From NCBI RefSeq assembly GCF_018853465.1, contig NZ_JABBOU010000020.1, positions 1-15,986 on the forward strand: DNA of 15,986 nt, in the 5' to 3' direction. The translations under genes were made by a program, and so were the position numbers. Within the stretch, counting starts at the first letter, position 1, and every line of letters begins with the position of its first letter. The notes under the pieces were generated by a model. That model searched no databases and was not told the origin of the DNA. It saw nothing but the letters and a program-made list of their open reading frames with translations. Positions 13,810 through 15,986 of this stretch are shown here, piece by piece. Source of the stretch: Acidithiobacillus montserratensis (GTDB lineage: Bacteria; Pseudomonadota; Gammaproteobacteria; Acidithiobacillales; Acidithiobacillaceae).

Positions 13810-14759
13810 TGACAAAACGGTTAAACTTGTCGAAAGCGGTCGTTGACTTTCTGTCTGTCAATCCGGAAAAGAAGTATACAGCCCGACAAATTGCCGAGTG
13901 GGTATGCACTGAATTCCCAGAGGAATGCCGCACCAAGAGGGAAAGCAGCCGGGTACTGGAAACCGATGGAGATTTATTGCAACAGTTGGTAGCAGAGATT
14001 GGTACGCTGCGACCACAGATTCAGAAGAAGCACCCAAACCTCAAAACAACCGAGGGGCGACCACGGAAATACTTCTTTTCAGAGAAAACGGACAGTGCCG
14101 AAGTCGATGCAGCAGAAAATCCTCACGTGCCCGCCTTGGATATCACGGGGATCACCAAGATCGAAGAGCGCCACCTATATCCTATGCTTTCGGCCTACTT
14201 GTGGGCTGAATTTAGGGTGTACGCGAAACGTATAGACGAGAAGCGCTCGTCCAATAAGCGGGGGCCAAATGGGAATCGGTGGCTATATCCGGATGTGGTT
14301 GGCATGGAGGATCTGGGAGCGGAATGGCATCCCGAAGTCCAAAATTGCGTCAGCGAGTATGCCGACAAGCGTACCAAGCTGTGGTCGTTCGAAGTAAAGC
14401 TGCTACTCAATCGTTCCAATGTCAGGGAATGTTTCTTTCAGACGGTATCGAACTCGTCATGGTCCAACAATGGGTATCTGGTGGCTGGCGAAATTGAGGG
14501 TACGGAGACTATCAAGGAATTGCGGATATTGTGTGCGGCACACGGTATTGGTCTCATCAAGCTGGATATCGAAAACCCGACGGAGAGCCAAGCGCTGATC
14601 CCCGCCAAAGTACGCACGGAGATAGACTGGGACGCAGCTAACCGGCTTGCTGTAGAGAATCGGGATTTTCTGGATTACCTCAAGTCGGTCAGACAGTTTT
14701 ATCAGACAGGGGAAGCAAAGCAAAGCGATTGGGATTTGCAGGAAGTGGCTACAATCTGA
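13809..14759 (+). CDS. COG2958/HrgA-like protein with PD-(D/E)xK-type core
   Basis: A 316-residue protein starting at ATG 13809 (TGATG overlap with the hsdM stop; GTG 13806 is an alternative). The N-terminus (KAVVDFLSVNPEKKYTARQI, then AEWV) looks like a winged-helix domain. The middle contains QQLVAEIGTLRPQIQKKHP, KTTEGRPRKYFF and EERHLYPMLSAYLWAEF. The C-terminal half has WLYPDVVGMEDLG (D162) and KLWSFEVKLLL (E195, K197), the spacing of a restriction-endonuclease-like fold. The protein matches my memory of the COG2958 family, related to Helicobacter HrgA, often found next to type I or type II systems. It may be an accessory or additional nuclease. Biochemical role not established from sequence. 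Confidence 0.7.
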   Translation: MTKRLNLSKAVVDFLSVNPEKKYTARQIAEWVCTEFPEECRTKRESSRVLETDGDLLQQLVAEIGTLRPQIQKKHPNLKTTEGRPRKYFFSEKTDSAEVDAAENPHVPALDITGITKIEERHLYPMLSAYLWAEFRVYAKRIDEKRSSNKRGPNGNRWLYPDVVGMEDLGAEWHPEVQNCVSEYADKRTKLWSFEVKLLLNRSNVRECFFQTVSNSSWSNNGYLVAGEIEGTETIKELRILCAAHGIGLIKLDIENPTESQALIPAKVRTEIDWDAANRLAVENRDFLDYLKSVRQFYQTGEAKQSDWDLQEVATI

Positions 14760-14937
14760 ACCGCTCCTGCTAGGTGGGTGGTGAAAAAGAACCAGAACAC
14801 CACACGGGGGGCCCACAAGCGGGGATTGACTCGCTGATGTGGTGAATGTCTGTTAGCGACCCAAAGCAGCCAAGTCGAGTATAGGTGTCGGGCCGTCGGT
14901 TACAGTCCAGAAAGCGACCGTTGGGCCTCTGGGCCGG

Positions 14938-15957
14938 CTAATCGGTAGGCTTTGCGTGGAACGAGTTCAGCATCCGGACCAGCAGGAAATCGTCAGGTGC
15001 TTCCATGATCAGTTCGCCGTCAGGAGCTATCCAACACTCTGCAAGTCGCGGGTGCGCCAGCAGCCCGTGCGGCAGCGGATGTTTCGCGCAAGGGTTGTGA
15101 AAGACGTACAGGCCGTCGAGGAGATGCTCGGAGTAGTCGGCCTTCCGGGCTTTCCGTATCTCTGGCTCCAGAGTGCCTTCTCGCGGGTGAAGTGTCGTAT
15201 AAATCGTAGGGGCATCCGGGTTGTCAGCCAATGCGCGGAGCTTGCCCCAGGTTACCAGCGAGCTATAAACGACCGCAGATACCTCCTCATAGCTGTCGTC
15301 GCAGAAAAGGCTCAAGGGCACGTCAATCTCCGGTGTTTTGGCTACCGCGTCGACGTTGTAGCTCATGACCTTTTCGGCATCACGAGAGGTCATGGCTTCG
15401 TCGTAATAGAGCCCGTATAGCGCTGCCAGAATGGGCCGGGCGGCTGCAAAATGAGATAAGGGACGATCAAAAGGGGCGACACCGATTACAAAGGGCCGGC
15501 CGGCTACATGAGCCTGGCCTGAGTAGTACTCCAGGTAACGGTTGAGCTTAGCGGACAGGCTGTTGGCAATACGCAAGCTGGCTTCGGAGTTGAATAGACC
15601 GAAATCGCTCGGAAGGTCTCCCGCAGTCCAGTTGATGGGCGACTTACCCCCTGCGCGAGGGCTCGCGATCGTAGCCTCAAGACAGAACGGCACTGGCGAG
15701 CTCACGATAAAGTCGGGAGATGCTTTGGTGCGGTCGAGCTCAAATCCCCACTCTGCCATGGCCGCATTGATGTATAGCTCCCAGAAACTCGACTCAAAGG
15801 TGGTCTGGAACTCCTGTACAAACTTGCCGTCCCGATCCACAAAGCTCTGGGCCCATGCCTCAAGCACGGTCCGCTCAGGTTGATGTCTCGGCTCCAGAAG
15901 CATTCTAAAAATCTGGTGCTGCTGGGATTCAGGCACGATTGACGTAAAAAGGTCCAT
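14938..15957 (-). CDS. Hypothetical protein with degenerate PD-(D/E)xK-like signature
   Basis: A 339-residue protein on the minus strand, convergent to the restriction operon. ATG 15957 is the first start after an in-frame stop (TAA) about 15 bases upstream. No Shine-Dalgarno sequence is visible, so it may be leaderless or poorly translated. Near the N-terminus, DGKFVQEFQTTFESSFWELY (E60), then SPDFIV (D82) and FCLEAT (E94), have the order of a nuclease-fold core. The usual Lys of ExK is replaced by Thr (E94-A-T96), so catalysis by that motif is uncertain. The C-terminal part (LYVFHNPCAKHPLP, CWIAPDGELI) is not recognised. Proteins of this type appear in accessory regions without known function. 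A defence role is speculation from its neighbours. Confidence 0.6.
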   Translation of the reverse strand: MDLFTSIVPESQQHQIFRMLLEPRHQPERTVLEAWAQSFVDRDGKFVQEFQTTFESSFWELYINAAMAEWGFELDRTKASPDFIVSSPVPFCLEATIASPRAGGKSPINWTAGDLPSDFGLFNSEASLRIANSLSAKLNRYLEYYSGQAHVAGRPFVIGVAPFDRPLSHFAAARPILAALYGLYYDEAMTSRDAEKVMSYNVDAVAKTPEIDVPLSLFCDDSYEEVSAVVYSSLVTWGKLRALADNPDAPTIYTTLHPREGTLEPEIRKARKADYSEHLLDGLYVFHNPCAKHPLPHGLLAHPRLAECWIAPDGELIMEAPDDFLLVRMLNSFHAKPTD

Positions 15958-15986
15958 TGGCGTCGAAAATTAGCGAGGGAACTCAA

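Noticed and set aside
14760..14937. Bidirectional terminator between convergent genes
   Set aside because: Only weak inverted repeats are visible (CACCACA at 14798-14804 with TGTGGTG at 14838-14844, spacer 33), and no T run. Not supportable as a terminator.

Overview
The window looks like a stretch of accessory chromosome from a GC-rich proteobacterium, most likely a gamma/beta-proteobacterium or an Acidithiobacillus-like relative. This rests on overall base composition, bacterial operon style with ATGA/GTGA overlaps, a CCA-encoding tRNA fragment and the protein families present. No single gene fixes the species, so the taxonomic call is weak.

Left edge (1-1153): the 3' part of an unrecognised zinc-ribbon protein gene, then a hairpin that looks like a tRNA terminator read on the minus strand. 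At 1154-1201 lies the 3' half of a tRNA-Ala(CGC) gene on the minus strand, cut off inside the anticodon stem. This is the usual signature of one end (att site) of an element integrated in a tRNA gene. The orientation puts the element to the right, with the intact tRNA and probably the integrase beyond the window.

1202-4859: an AT-rich gene-free leader, then three tightly overlapping genes: a two-TM protein carrying a C-terminal HTH and an AT-hook-like tail, a Toprim primase fused to a RecA-like helicase, and a TubC_N-like protein with zinc clusters. This resembles the replication module of an integrative element or phage-derived plasmid.

4860-6845: a decayed, non-coding island. A truncated IS3-type orfA is joined head-to-head to a truncated group II intron (minus strand), followed by a small truncated-looking ORF. 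The island is bracketed by two inverted copies of an ~85-bp sequence (4918-5005 and 6658-6738). Each copy carries at its outer tip a palindrome, core GTCTACCSGGTAGAC. Six more copies of the palindrome lie inside, in a strikingly regular array (6245-6575) with ~63-bp pitch and two alternating conserved spacers. I could not match this system to anything I know; it is the most interesting feature here.

6846-14759: one long operon encoding a complete type I restriction-modification system with extra genes: hsdR, hsdS (two AT-rich target-recognition domains between near-identical repeats), a Zeta-like P-loop kinase, a 65-aa probable antitoxin, an AT-rich three-TM protein, hsdM, and a COG2958/HrgA-like protein with a PD-(D/E)xK-type signature. 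Most genes overlap by a few bases, so they are probably translationally coupled. A convergent gene at the right edge (15957-14938, minus) encodes an unrecognised protein with a degenerate nuclease-like signature. Overall the region reads as a tRNA-integrated element carrying a replication module, a mobile-element graveyard with a palindrome array, and a composite defence operon.
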